From the NCBI RefSeq assembly GCF_002967765.1, contig NZ_PUHY01000006.1, positions 434,001-498,000 on the forward strand: 64,000 bases of DNA, in the 5' to 3' direction. Numbering within the stretch: position 1 is the first letter of the stretch; each line of letters opens with the position of its first letter. The notes beneath the pieces were generated by a model, which worked only from the letters and a program-made list of their open reading frames with translations, was not told the origin of the DNA and made no database searches. Shown here in pieces: positions 28,910 through 37,054 of this stretch. A program made the translations under genes and the position numbers. Origin of the DNA: Blastopirellula marina. Its GTDB lineage: Bacteria; Planctomycetota; Planctomycetia; Pirellulales; Pirellulaceae.

Positions 28910-30229
28910 CTACGGGATTCCTGACTTCACTTCGATTGTTTTGACATCTTCCAGCGGCATATTGAATACCTGGGCTGACGCCTTGCGATTCATGCCGTGC
29001 GACATGTAGTTGCCGGACGATTGTGTGTTTTGGCCAAGCCATTGTCCCGTGGTGGCGTCTTGCAATCGGATATCAAGCGGCAAGCCAGCAATCCCCTGTG
29101 CGTTGAACATCAGCGTGAATTGCGAATCGATATTTTTCTTCGGTCCTCCCTTGTTGATCCATGCCAAAGTATTCCATACCGCGCTACCGTGGACATTACT
29201 CCCTCTTTCCACGAGGTATCGAACACGAAGTGGATCAAATTGTGATAGGAATCCCTGACATTCATTCCCATCGACGGCAATCTTCGCAGTGGGAGGTGGA
29301 TCGAACTTTCGCCCGCTTGAAGGAGGCACTTCAAGTCCATCGAAGAAGAACCGATGCCGTCCACCAAACGGACGGAATTCAAAATGGTCGATTGAATCGA
29401 GCGGAAAGTGCGACCTTACTGGCCCCATCGACTTGCTGTTCCAATCCAAACGCAGGAACATTCCTTCGTACTCCTTTTCCCCTACATCAGAGACCGAAGT
29501 GAATTGGTACTTGGTTTCTGCAGGCCAAGCTCCTTGCCAATCTAGAAGCACGGCCGAGTCGGCACCCGACTCAGGGCTCGACGGATAGAATCCTTTAGCA
29601 TTGCTCCATCCAGCGAATCGATCCTTCACCTCGGTTATCGCAATCTTACCGCCTGGGATCTCGACACTTGCTCCAGGCTTCGGAGCCAATTCATAGACAT
29701 TGCCATCGGCGTGGCTGTTGAGACGCAGCCACACGTCGAGCTTCTCAGGTATCTCCTTGCCGAGGCCGTAAATCTGAATCCGACTCGGCTCGATAATCTG
29801 CCATCCATAAGCTTTATCAAGTTCCATTAGCATCGCCCGAGTTTCGTGATCGAAGATGCGCACCTCGATGATCTCGACCAAGTCGGGACCGGGGGACAGC
29901 TCAATCTGCACAACATCAAGCCACTTGGCACACTTCTTTAGTTGCGCGACGCCTGGAATCTGCTGACTTAGTCCGTCACCACTGACCACATGGATCTTGC
30001 CATCATAGCGGTTGCGCGCGATGCTAACGATCTTGATCACATTCGGGCCGATTCTCATCTGCCGACCCGAGGTGTACGGAGCCTTCTCGTACGATAGAAA
30101 CTGGTGGGCAGGATGCCGATAAGAAACGAGACGCCAGATCCCCAGTATCGCAGCAACCAGTGCCGTGCCGATCAGCAGAAAACGAAGTGAAAACCGACGT
30201 CCACGAATTGAAGGGCCTTTATCACTCAT
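28910..30229 (-). CDS. Single-pass membrane protein, tandem paralogue
   Basis: A 439-residue paralogue of the gene at 27557-28864. It has a basic N terminus, one membrane helix (about residues 14-32), the HPAHQFLSYEKAPYTSG segment, SIARNRYDG and AKWLDVVQIEL anchors, and a long beta-rich periplasmic region to the end. I chose the ATG at 30229, which overlaps the stop of the preceding lipoprotein gene by 8 nt (ATGAGTGA), so the two are probably translationally coupled. The frame extends upstream into that gene but without support. Function is unknown. Its place inside the tssK-tssL-tssM run makes an envelope role alongside the reduced TssM a testable idea. Confidence 0.75.
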   Translation of the reverse strand: MSDKGPSIRGRRFSLRFLLIGTALVAAILGIWRLVSYRHPAHQFLSYEKAPYTSGRQMRIGPNVIKIVSIARNRYDGKIHVVSGDGLSQQIPGVAQLKKCAKWLDVVQIELSPGPDLVEIIEVRIFDHETRAMLMELDKAYGWQIIEPSRIQIYGLGKEIPEKLDVWLRLNSHADGNVYELAPKPGASVEIPGGKIAITEVKDRFAGWSNAKGFYPSSPESGADSAVLLDWQGAWPAETKYQFTSVSDVGEKEYEGMFLRLDWNSKSMGPVRSHFPLDSIDHFEFRPFGGRHRFFFDGLEVPPSSGRKFDPPPTAKIAVDGNECQGFLSQFDPLRVRYLVERGSNVHGSAVWNTLAWINKGGPKKNIDSQFTLMFNAQGIAGLPLDIRLQDATTGQWLGQNTQSSGNYMSHGMNRKASAQVFNMPLEDVKTIEVKSGIP

Positions 30230-30608
30230 GCTCACTCGACGCTGAAGATGCGTAGATGACATGAATCGTCTTCGCTTCAATCTTCTCGACCGTCCCGAAA
30301 TCAATTCGCTGGGCGAATGTTTCGGGATCGCTGACTGGCGTCAACAAAACCTTCAGTGGTTTGCCAGGACCCCAATTCATCTTTGTCCGAAAATTACCTG
30401 GCGTGTCGGTGATCGCTCCCAGCTTCTTGTTCAAGCTTCTCCGCTCCTCGGCCGTATCCACGCCGGTGACCAACAAGGTAACCGTTTCCGGCGGGAATGG
30501 TTCTTCGGGAGGTCGCGGGGGCCCCGATGGAGAGCAGCCGGTTGCAATGGCGGTGATGCTGCAAAAAACTACCGCGAAAGCGATCGTTCGGAGTAAGTGG
30601 GCATGCAT
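30222..30608 (-). CDS. Small lipoprotein in the tssKLM operon
   Basis: A 128-residue lipoprotein with a hydrophobic signal and lipobox ATGC (Cys near residue 25), then a Pro-rich linker. The mature part, about 80 residues, alternates short strands and helices (VTLLVTGVDTAEE, KPLKVLLTPVSD, KTIHVIYA) in a pattern like a ferredoxin-type domain. TssJ, the usual T6SS lipoprotein, is a transthyretin fold and somewhat longer; I cannot show homology. By position (77 nt after tssM, coupled to the next gene) it is the only candidate for a TssJ-like part in the window. Confidence 0.75.
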   Translation of the reverse strand: MHAHLLRTIAFAVVFCSITAIATGCSPSGPPRPPEEPFPPETVTLLVTGVDTAEERRSLNKKLGAITDTPGNFRTKMNWGPGKPLKVLLTPVSDPETFAQRIDFGTVEKIEAKTIHVIYASSASSEHE

Positions 30609-30685
30609 GGGAACATCCTAATCCACGGTGAGATAAGGGATAACACAGTGGAGAACAGAAGCCAATAGGTGCCACTGGGCGAAGG

Positions 30686-32377
30686 TCAGTTATCCTGATG
30701 CCACGGCATGTACTCGCCGAACGCCGAGTTTAGAGCAAACCCGATCAAGATCAGCAGGCAAACGCCTCCGATCAATGCCGCCAGGTTCGCCGCGAATTCG
30801 GCACTCTCGTTTTCCTCCAAAGCTTCTTGGCTCCAATCTAACTCGCCGTCTTGCTCCATCACCCGATACAGCACGCTGCGAACAAATGCTTGGCGATCGT
30901 TTGTATCGCCCGTCGCCGCAAAGTAGCATCCGGAAAACAAAAGGGCGTTGCCGGCAGCGCGGGGGTTCTTATCAGGCTCGAAGCCGAACGAGTTCGCAAT
31001 GATATTCGTCATGCACTCCGAAAACTTGCCCCGAATCTTACACAAAAGCTCAAATAGTTTCGGATTGCCTGGACGACGAAGCCCGTCCTTTTCGCGGAAC
31101 AACAAATAAGTCCAATCCTCGAACGCTCCGGTCGCATGCTGCGAAACGGCTTCCAACTGCTCGGCAATGGGCGGATTCCACACATTGAAGCCTTTGCCGA
31201 ACCGCTGTTCCTTGGCACGTTTCTCGCCAACTCGCTTGATCAGTTCCAGGAACCCTTGGGCACTTTCCATTTCGGTAATCAAGGCCGTTACACTGCAACG
31301 GAGGCGGGTGTTGTTACGGATCACTTCCAGATCGCTTTGAATCGCCATCTGGATCGGCTCACTGACGTCTTCCACCATGTCGAACGGAATTGTGACTAGC
31401 AGCCCGTTGATGGGACAAACGGGACGTCGAGCTTTGTTGATTAACGTGCACACGTACTTCAAGCGTTCCATCTGATCGGTCAGATCAGACTTCGACTGCC
31501 GTGAACCAGACGAAGAAGCGGCCATCGCTTTGGCGGCGTCTTCCGCTCCAAACGCCATCGTCTGACCGCCAGCCATCCCTTGCCCGAAATCCATCGTAGC
31601 ACCAACTCCGGCCATACTTGGCGGTGCTTCCATGAAGCGTTGTTCTTCGTCATCTTCGGCTCCCATGGTTCGTTCGGCCATGTTCTCGCCAACTAAGCTT
31701 TGCTGTCCGGCTCCGGCAACGATCGTCTGTCCGCCTGGGATGCTTTGCGAGGAAGGAGCAGCAAGCTGCGAATGGGGATTCGTGCGGTTTTTATAGCCAT
31801 CGGCCAACGTGGAGAGGCAAGACGTCTTCGTCAGGAAAATAAAGATCGCATCTGGGTTGGCGTACCAATGTAGCGCAGCCGGTCCTTGAGCTGGGTCGGA
31901 CACGTTGAAACCGAATCCGCTTGAACGCATGAGATTCGCTGCCCGGCGTTCGTCGGCATTTCCCATCACTAGAAATAGCGGGGTCGAACCGAGTGGAATG
32001 CCCTGCTTTTCGAGTTCGGCAACTCCCTGCTTCCAGGCTTTGTCGATATCAGGGAAATCAGATGTTTCCTCTTCCAGCCAGATCTTAACGACGTAGTAAG
32101 AGACGATCGGAATAACGATCATCAGCCCGAGGACAGTGAGGCCAATTTTCCAGTCCAGGAGGTAGTCGGTCCATTGCGCCGAGGTATCGGAAAACTGAAA
32201 CGTTACCGCAAACGAGACCAGCACGAAAAACAAAAAGACGAACACAAGCCCAGCTATCCGCGTCGGCAACGAAATGGAGCCGATGTTGCGAAGACCAGGA
32301 ATGTTCCTCACCAACGTATCGAACGCGGTGAAGGGAAGCGTCATGTAGTAGATGACTTGGTAGACGAAACTCATCAT
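30686..32377 (-). CDS. tssM: Reduced TssM/IcmF-like T6SS membrane protein
   Basis: A 563-residue IcmF/TssM-type protein of the T6SS membrane complex. Two membrane helices lie at residues 41-60 and 79-97 and a third near 530-550. In between, the cytoplasmic region keeps IcmF features in order: the PLFLVMGNADERRAANLMRS stretch at the Walker A position, ARRPVCPINGLLVTIP, DLEVIRNNTRLRCSVTALITE, and LLFSGCYFAATG. Where canonical TssM has GxxGxGKT, this one reads GNADERRA (139-146), so the P-loop is lost. A Gln/Gly/Ala-rich low-complexity insert covers about 205-285. The protein ends after the third helix, so the large periplasmic domain (about 600 residues in proteobacteria) is absent. It follows tssL by 83 nt. 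Confidence 0.82.
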   Translation of the reverse strand: MMSFVYQVIYYMTLPFTAFDTLVRNIPGLRNIGSISLPTRIAGLVFVFLFFVLVSFAVTFQFSDTSAQWTDYLLDWKIGLTVLGLMIVIPIVSYYVVKIWLEEETSDFPDIDKAWKQGVAELEKQGIPLGSTPLFLVMGNADERRAANLMRSSGFGFNVSDPAQGPAALHWYANPDAIFIFLTKTSCLSTLADGYKNRTNPHSQLAAPSSQSIPGGQTIVAGAGQQSLVGENMAERTMGAEDDEEQRFMEAPPSMAGVGATMDFGQGMAGGQTMAFGAEDAAKAMAASSSGSRQSKSDLTDQMERLKYVCTLINKARRPVCPINGLLVTIPFDMVEDVSEPIQMAIQSDLEVIRNNTRLRCSVTALITEMESAQGFLELIKRVGEKRAKEQRFGKGFNVWNPPIAEQLEAVSQHATGAFEDWTYLLFREKDGLRRPGNPKLFELLCKIRGKFSECMTNIIANSFGFEPDKNPRAAGNALLFSGCYFAATGDTNDRQAFVRSVLYRVMEQDGELDWSQEALEENESAEFAANLAALIGGVCLLILIGFALNSAFGEYMPWHQDN

Positions 32378-32460
32378 GGGACTACATCACCTTCGGATAG
32401 ATAATCTGAATCAGGTTTCCGTGCCTCGCATCCCGCGAACTGCCCGGGGAACCCTCGTGC

Positions 32461-33102
32461 TTAATTAACACCAAACATCATGAAAAAGCCTACGCAAATC
32501 GCGACCATCACAACGGCGAACAGTGTCATGTTGATCAGCTTGTTGTAACCCGTCAGCGGCGGCGCCCCTTCGCCAGGCTCCGGCCGATCGATGATCGGGC
32601 TGCGTCCGATGGCAAGTTGTAAGGCCGATGCGATCTGCTTGGCCCAAGTATCAAGGTCAGCCGGCAATCCGTAGTGCTGCGTGTACTGCAGCGAATGAGG
32701 ATGCCCGTACAAGCCTCGAAAACCTAGCACAACACAGATGTAATAAACTTCGAGGGCATCTTTATTGGGCAGGCTCTGCGCTTCCTTGGCAGCGACGAAG
32801 AAGTGTTCGAACGCTTTCCCACTATGAAAACATTCAAATTCCAAGTCGTTGTTCTGCCACCAATTCGCTCCATTCCACGGGGCCGTGATCAGCATCTGAT
32901 CGATCCAACCCACTAACGCGTATTTGGCTAATTCCCACTCGGCCGTTTGTCCGAGCAGGTTTTCTGCGTGATCAATCCGCTTCTTGACCCGAATTCGTTC
33001 CTGGCTGGGATCCAACGAATTACCATCCCGCTCGATCCGATCCAACAGATCGAGCACGCACAGAAAAATAGGATCTACCGCTTTGGCAAACTTGGGAGTC
33101 AT
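32461..33102 (-). CDS. tssL: T6SS membrane protein TssL (DotU/IcmH family)
   Basis: A 213-residue DotU/TssL protein, the C-tail-anchored inner-membrane part of the T6SS envelope complex that contacts TssK and TssM. The N-terminal cytoplasmic helical domain shows ALVGWIDQMLITAPW and FEHFFVAAKEAQ; the YYICVVLGFRGLYG element is a family hallmark. One membrane helix at about 191-211 ends the protein. There is no peptidoglycan-binding OmpA domain. It sits between tssK (67 nt upstream) and tssM (83 nt downstream). Confidence 0.93.
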   Translation of the reverse strand: MTPKFAKAVDPIFLCVLDLLDRIERDGNSLDPSQERIRVKKRIDHAENLLGQTAEWELAKYALVGWIDQMLITAPWNGANWWQNNDLEFECFHSGKAFEHFFVAAKEAQSLPNKDALEVYYICVVLGFRGLYGHPHSLQYTQHYGLPADLDTWAKQIASALQLAIGRSPIIDRPEPGEGAPPLTGYNKLINMTLFAVVMVAICVGFFMMFGVN

Positions 33103-33169
33103 GAAAACTCGTTTTCAGGAATTGGTTTTCGTGGAATCGTCCAGCAAGGTTGTTCGCTCGAACGGCCAA

Positions 33170-34633
33170 TCATGACCGCTTCTGGTCTCCGTGCCGCAGG
33201 GCAAACACCGCTACATGCAACGCAATTAACTGGTTCCGAATGTTCAGCACCAAGCGTTTCTTTCCTTGCAGTTCCTTGACGTCGTGGATGTATTCCTCTT
33301 GGAACCGCCATCCCATCGTTTGGGTTCGTTGAACGTCATCCCATGGTGGCCCCTGACGCTGAACTTGAAAGTAAACCCAATTGCCACCCTGCGGCAACGT
33401 ACGCGGGGGCTGGGCCACAGGTCGCAAACGCACGCCCGGCATGTTGTTGCGGAACAATGTCTCGACTTGCTCACCAGATCCGAACACCCAATGAAAACCC
33501 TGCGTGACCAGTTGGTAGGTATCTTCCTTCGAGATGCTGACACCCTCGAAGCCGATGTACCATTCCCAACTGGGATCGAACCACTTGGGATCCAGTTGAA
33601 CGTGCATCGCCTGGCCGCTGCCCAGGAAGAAACGATGCTCGTAGCTGGCATCGATTCTTCCCTCGCTCAAGCGGCGAATCTCTTTGTAGGCCCACTGGAA
33701 AATCTCGGCGAGGTTCTCATGATCGTATTTCGGAATCGATTCGATCCGACGTTCACGTTCGTCGAAGATTGCCAGCTGACCGACGATCCGGCACAGAGTC
33801 GTATAGACTCTCAATGGATGAATGGCGTCGCTGAACGCCAAAACACGCAGTTCGCCGTACGCTTCGTTCAGCGTCCGCAACCGCATCATCTTCTCAAGGT
33901 CGCCAATCTCGCGCGGATCCCAGGTGATGTTTTGGTTCAAGATGTCGTTACGGAATCGCTCGATCCGTTCGCCGATCAAATCAAACACTCGGCGTACAAT
34001 GCCGGTACCCAGCGGCGTCCAAGCATCGACCGAGAGACATGGTGGACAATAATTCGGATCGATGCGTGGTGTCCCATCAGACTCGTTGCGAATCACCTGG
34101 CAAATCGGCAACAGTTCGAATCCCGAAAGATCGTCGGTCGAAAGCAAGATACGAACATTCAATTCGCGGTAAGAGATCTCTTGCGAATTTCCCCCTCGGT
34201 TTTCCTCCTCGTCCTCACGTGAGAACTCGTAATAACGGGTGTTCGGCACATGTTCGTCACGCGCCGTGTTCTCGTGTCCTAGCTTCAGCCGTGGGACGGC
34301 CAAGTAAACACGGATCACTTCATTCTCAAGGAAGACCTCTTTTAGGTCCTGCAAGCCCTTGAGCCCCTGACGAAGATCGACCCGCGCCATCTGCTCGTTG
34401 TCACCGAAAGATATCAGCGTTCCATCACGCATCCGAGCTTCGCACCGAGAAACCTCGATCTGAAAGTTAGCGATGGCCTGATCGCTGATTTCGATCGAGC
34501 GAACTCCATACGCATACGGAAGGAGATCCCGGATGGAGTTCTCGATGAACTCGAACCAGTGTCGATCCTGCGATTGGAAATGATGGGGGCGAAGAAACAT
34601 CCCTTCCGACCAATGGATGGGTGGGTTCTTCAT
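33170..34633 (-). CDS. tssK: T6SS baseplate protein TssK
   Basis: A 487-residue TssK protein, the trimeric link between the baseplate wedges and the TssL/TssM membrane complex. The N terminus carries the family hallmark WSEGMFLRPHHFQSQDR (residues 8-24), followed by a beta-sandwich shoulder and a helical neck (VRRVFDLIGERIERFR). The C-terminal head domain follows. Length is slightly above the usual 445. It is the first gene of the second leftward T6SS block. The other baseplate genes (E, F, G) are 22 kb away in the first block. Confidence 0.95.
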   Translation of the reverse strand: MKNPPIHWSEGMFLRPHHFQSQDRHWFEFIENSIRDLLPYAYGVRSIEISDQAIANFQIEVSRCEARMRDGTLISFGDNEQMARVDLRQGLKGLQDLKEVFLENEVIRVYLAVPRLKLGHENTARDEHVPNTRYYEFSREDEEENRGGNSQEISYRELNVRILLSTDDLSGFELLPICQVIRNESDGTPRIDPNYCPPCLSVDAWTPLGTGIVRRVFDLIGERIERFRNDILNQNITWDPREIGDLEKMMRLRTLNEAYGELRVLAFSDAIHPLRVYTTLCRIVGQLAIFDERERRIESIPKYDHENLAEIFQWAYKEIRRLSEGRIDASYEHRFFLGSGQAMHVQLDPKWFDPSWEWYIGFEGVSISKEDTYQLVTQGFHWVFGSGEQVETLFRNNMPGVRLRPVAQPPRTLPQGGNWVYFQVQRQGPPWDDVQRTQTMGWRFQEEYIHDVKELQGKKRLVLNIRNQLIALHVAVFALRHGDQKRS

Positions 34634-34996
34634 GCAAAAATCCTATTCCGATTGCCGATGGATGAGACACGTCCAAGGCGAGAGAAGGACGAGATACCGG
34701 CGGACAGGCTCGCATGCCAAAGCGGCGAGAGGATCGCGATTTCCTCTGGCCTGGTCCCCTTTCGTCATCCCCCTCATCAAACGTTCCCCCGAACTTTTGA
34801 CAGGTTGCCCGATCTTATGACGGGTTGACAGTAGGAGGCATCCGAGAAGCTGGTGCGCGCAACCCTGCTTTCGTAGGAGACCTCCCTGTTTGCCAAGCTG
34901 TTAGAATACCATCCCCCGAAGGAATCTCAAGTAGCAAGCAGATAACCGTTTACGTCCAATTTCGAGAGGCTGGCGGAACCAGGCAAGTCATAACGG
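34634..34996. other. Intergenic region upstream of tssK
   Basis: A 363-base gap between the tssK start and the end of the amidohydrolase gene on the same strand. It must carry the tssK promoter, but I find no convincing sigma-70 or FliA-type box pair. Partial -35-like sequences occur without a matching -10. I see no gene, repeat or strong hairpin. Confidence 0.5.
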
Positions 34997-35722
34997 TCAA
35001 TCGCTGGGGTGCTTGCTTCCCCATGCCATCTGATAGCTGCGATAAAGCCCAGCAATTAGCCGGTTAACCGCTTCCGTATCCTGGGCAAAAAGTCGTTGGT
35101 TAACTTCCAATTCGATCCCCGCATATTGTCGTGGACGAAAGACTTTCCGCAGGGCTGACGTATGACCGTCTGATATCCCCCGATAGGGATAGTTCATCCG
35201 AATGCGAAACTCGGGAAACTCTTTCGTGAGTTCATCACGCCAAAGTTGACTGGCTTCCTGCTCTGGTTTTCGACTGGGATCGTATAAAAGGCCAATGTCG
35301 GCATGTCGGACCTGATCACCCAGTTGGGGCGTGAACGAATGGAGCGAAAGATGCCACACGAACGTCTTTTCCTCAACCTTTTCGCTGATCCACTGCAGCA
35401 CCTCACTCCGAAAAGGGCGATAGTACGTCTGCAAAATCTCTTCTCGTTGCTGCAAAGGCAGCTCCCGGACAATGGGGGAAAAGATCACACGGTTCGACTC
35501 GGATCGATTCAGATCAACTAACAACCTGGTTACCTCGCTGTAAAGCAGCTTGGCTTGCAGCTTGCTAGCAAAGTACTTTCCTACCTCGAGCGTCCCGGGA
35601 TCCCAACCCCGATGAGATTCGAGCGTCGCCTCGTGTCCGGCGAATAACGCAGCATACCGCTCCGGCACTTGATTGCCGGCATGCTCACAGGTGAGAAGGA
35701 TCGTAGATTGCCGTTGCTTCAT
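34997..35722 (-). CDS. N-formylglutamate amidohydrolase family protein
   Basis: A 241-residue FGase-family zinc hydrolase (LLTCEHAGNQVP near residues 9-20, SHRGWDPGTLEV, VDLNRSESNRVIF near residue 70, HLSLHSFTP). These supply the expected metal and substrate residues. The family splits N-formyl-glutamate, but homologues linked to ATP-grasp and GCS2 ligases are thought to process other amide or gamma-glutamyl products. Its ATG overlaps the previous stop by one base (TGATG), so it is co-translated with the GCS2-like gene. It is the last gene of the four-gene unit. Confidence 0.88.
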   Translation of the reverse strand: MKQRQSTILLTCEHAGNQVPERYAALFAGHEATLESHRGWDPGTLEVGKYFASKLQAKLLYSEVTRLLVDLNRSESNRVIFSPIVRELPLQQREEILQTYYRPFRSEVLQWISEKVEEKTFVWHLSLHSFTPQLGDQVRHADIGLLYDPSRKPEQEASQLWRDELTKEFPEFRIRMNYPYRGISDGHTSALRKVFRPRQYAGIELEVNQRLFAQDTEAVNRLIAGLYRSYQMAWGSKHPSD

Positions 35723-36987
35723 CAGGGATTCTTCAATTCACTTGGCCGAAACGAACGGCCCGTTGCCAGGCAATCGCATAGCGCACGATAGACCGGCAAT
35801 AACTTGCCAGAGAGATCCCCGCTAAGGGAGGTCACGATGCGGCGTGCTAAAGGACCGTCATCCAGGATCACGTCCAATGCTTCCGCCGAGGACTTCTCGT
35901 GTAGCGGAAACTCGTTGGCCAAATAGCGCCACAACTGTCCGGCATTGCAGGTTCCCTTGGTCCAGCCAAATAGTTCTAAATAGCCGGGGTCGACGATCAC
36001 CGTCTCTTCTGCGTCATCGACCACATTAAGAAGAATGTCGCGAAGCCGTAAGGTCTCGGCCGTCTTCAACTGGCGAAACGATACCCAGCGTTCGTCGGTC
36101 AACGCTTTGAGCACTTGAACTACTAACTGGCAGATTGCAACGTCCGCGGCCGGTTGTTCTTGCACGTCCATGACACGGATTTCGATCGTATTTCGCTGAA
36201 AGCGAGCGATCGCACCACGACTATTGACCCACTCCTGCCGCAGCACGCCAGCTAAGTCGAGGGGAGCCATGACGTCGTAGATCTCTTGCAAGATCTTCTG
36301 CTCGTAAGCGGCTTGCGTAAACACTCCTTCTGGAATGACCGAACCGGCGACCTGTGGAATTCGATCGGCGTTATGACGATAGGTCTCCAATCGGTGATCG
36401 AGTTCCGGGGTAAGCTGCCGTTCGCAAACCGGGCTACTGGCGGTCAGAGCAGGCAAAATCGGCAGTAGGACACGAATCGCAGCATGCAATCGACCGAACT
36501 CGTCGTCATTGGCAAACGGCAGATTCAAATGACAGCTTTGCAGGTTCGCCCAGCCATGCCCGCTGCAATTGAAGATCGCGTTGAATGCTTCGTAAACTTC
36601 GTTGTAACCGTGTGGCCACAGCTTCATTTCCACATCGGGACGCATCCAAGGATGCATCGCACTTGGCATCAAACGAGCTCCGATCGCTCCCAACTGCCGG
36701 TTGATGTCCTCGACATTCGCCTGAAAGCGGCTGGCCAAGCCATTCAAGCTGGAAACCGGACCATTTGTCTTGAGTTCAACCACATGCAGAGCCAACTCAT
36801 TTGACCACGCGATGTCGTCCCGTTCGATTTCCTCGCTCGGATTCCCATCTTCGTCACGTAGTAACTGATCCGCGATCGGCGCAACATCAAGCGAGTTTTC
36901 GTGGACAATCATGTACTCTAGTTCGACGCCAAATGCCTCGAACAGAGGGATCTTTTTCCTTTCGGAATGAACAGGGTCGGCTAACAT
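35722..36987 (-). CDS. GCS2-family glutamate-cysteine ligase-like enzyme
   Basis: About 421 residues of the carboxylate-amine ligase family GCS2 (YbdK-like). Key elements are FGVELEYMIVHE with its glutamates, VVELKTNGPVSSL, HPWMRPDVEMKLWP, and the GWANLQSCHLNLPF region. The product could be a gamma-glutamyl amide rather than glutathione precursor. The frame continues to a TTG at 37083; I prefer the ATG at 36987, which starts about 12 residues before the conserved fold and leaves 67 nt after rimK. A GTG at 37065 is also possible. It is the third gene of the peptidase/ligase/ligase/amidohydrolase unit. Confidence 0.85.
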   Translation of the reverse strand: MLADPVHSERKKIPLFEAFGVELEYMIVHENSLDVAPIADQLLRDEDGNPSEEIERDDIAWSNELALHVVELKTNGPVSSLNGLASRFQANVEDINRQLGAIGARLMPSAMHPWMRPDVEMKLWPHGYNEVYEAFNAIFNCSGHGWANLQSCHLNLPFANDDEFGRLHAAIRVLLPILPALTASSPVCERQLTPELDHRLETYRHNADRIPQVAGSVIPEGVFTQAAYEQKILQEIYDVMAPLDLAGVLRQEWVNSRGAIARFQRNTIEIRVMDVQEQPAADVAICQLVVQVLKALTDERWVSFRQLKTAETLRLRDILLNVVDDAEETVIVDPGYLELFGWTKGTCNAGQLWRYLANEFPLHEKSSAEALDVILDDGPLARRIVTSLSGDLSGKLLPVYRALCDCLATGRSFRPSELKNP

Positions 36988-37054
36988 GCAGTTCGCAGCC
37001 TCGGGGGACGCTTTAGTACGAGTTACTTGGTTTGGCAGGTTCGAAGAACTTACG

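Noticed and set aside
30222-30608. Calling the small lipoprotein TssJ
   Set aside because: Only lipobox and position fit; length and strand pattern do not show the TssJ fold.
33266-34222. 318-codon open frame opposite tssK
   Set aside because: Antisense shadow of a recognised TssK; no ribosome binding site or family motif.
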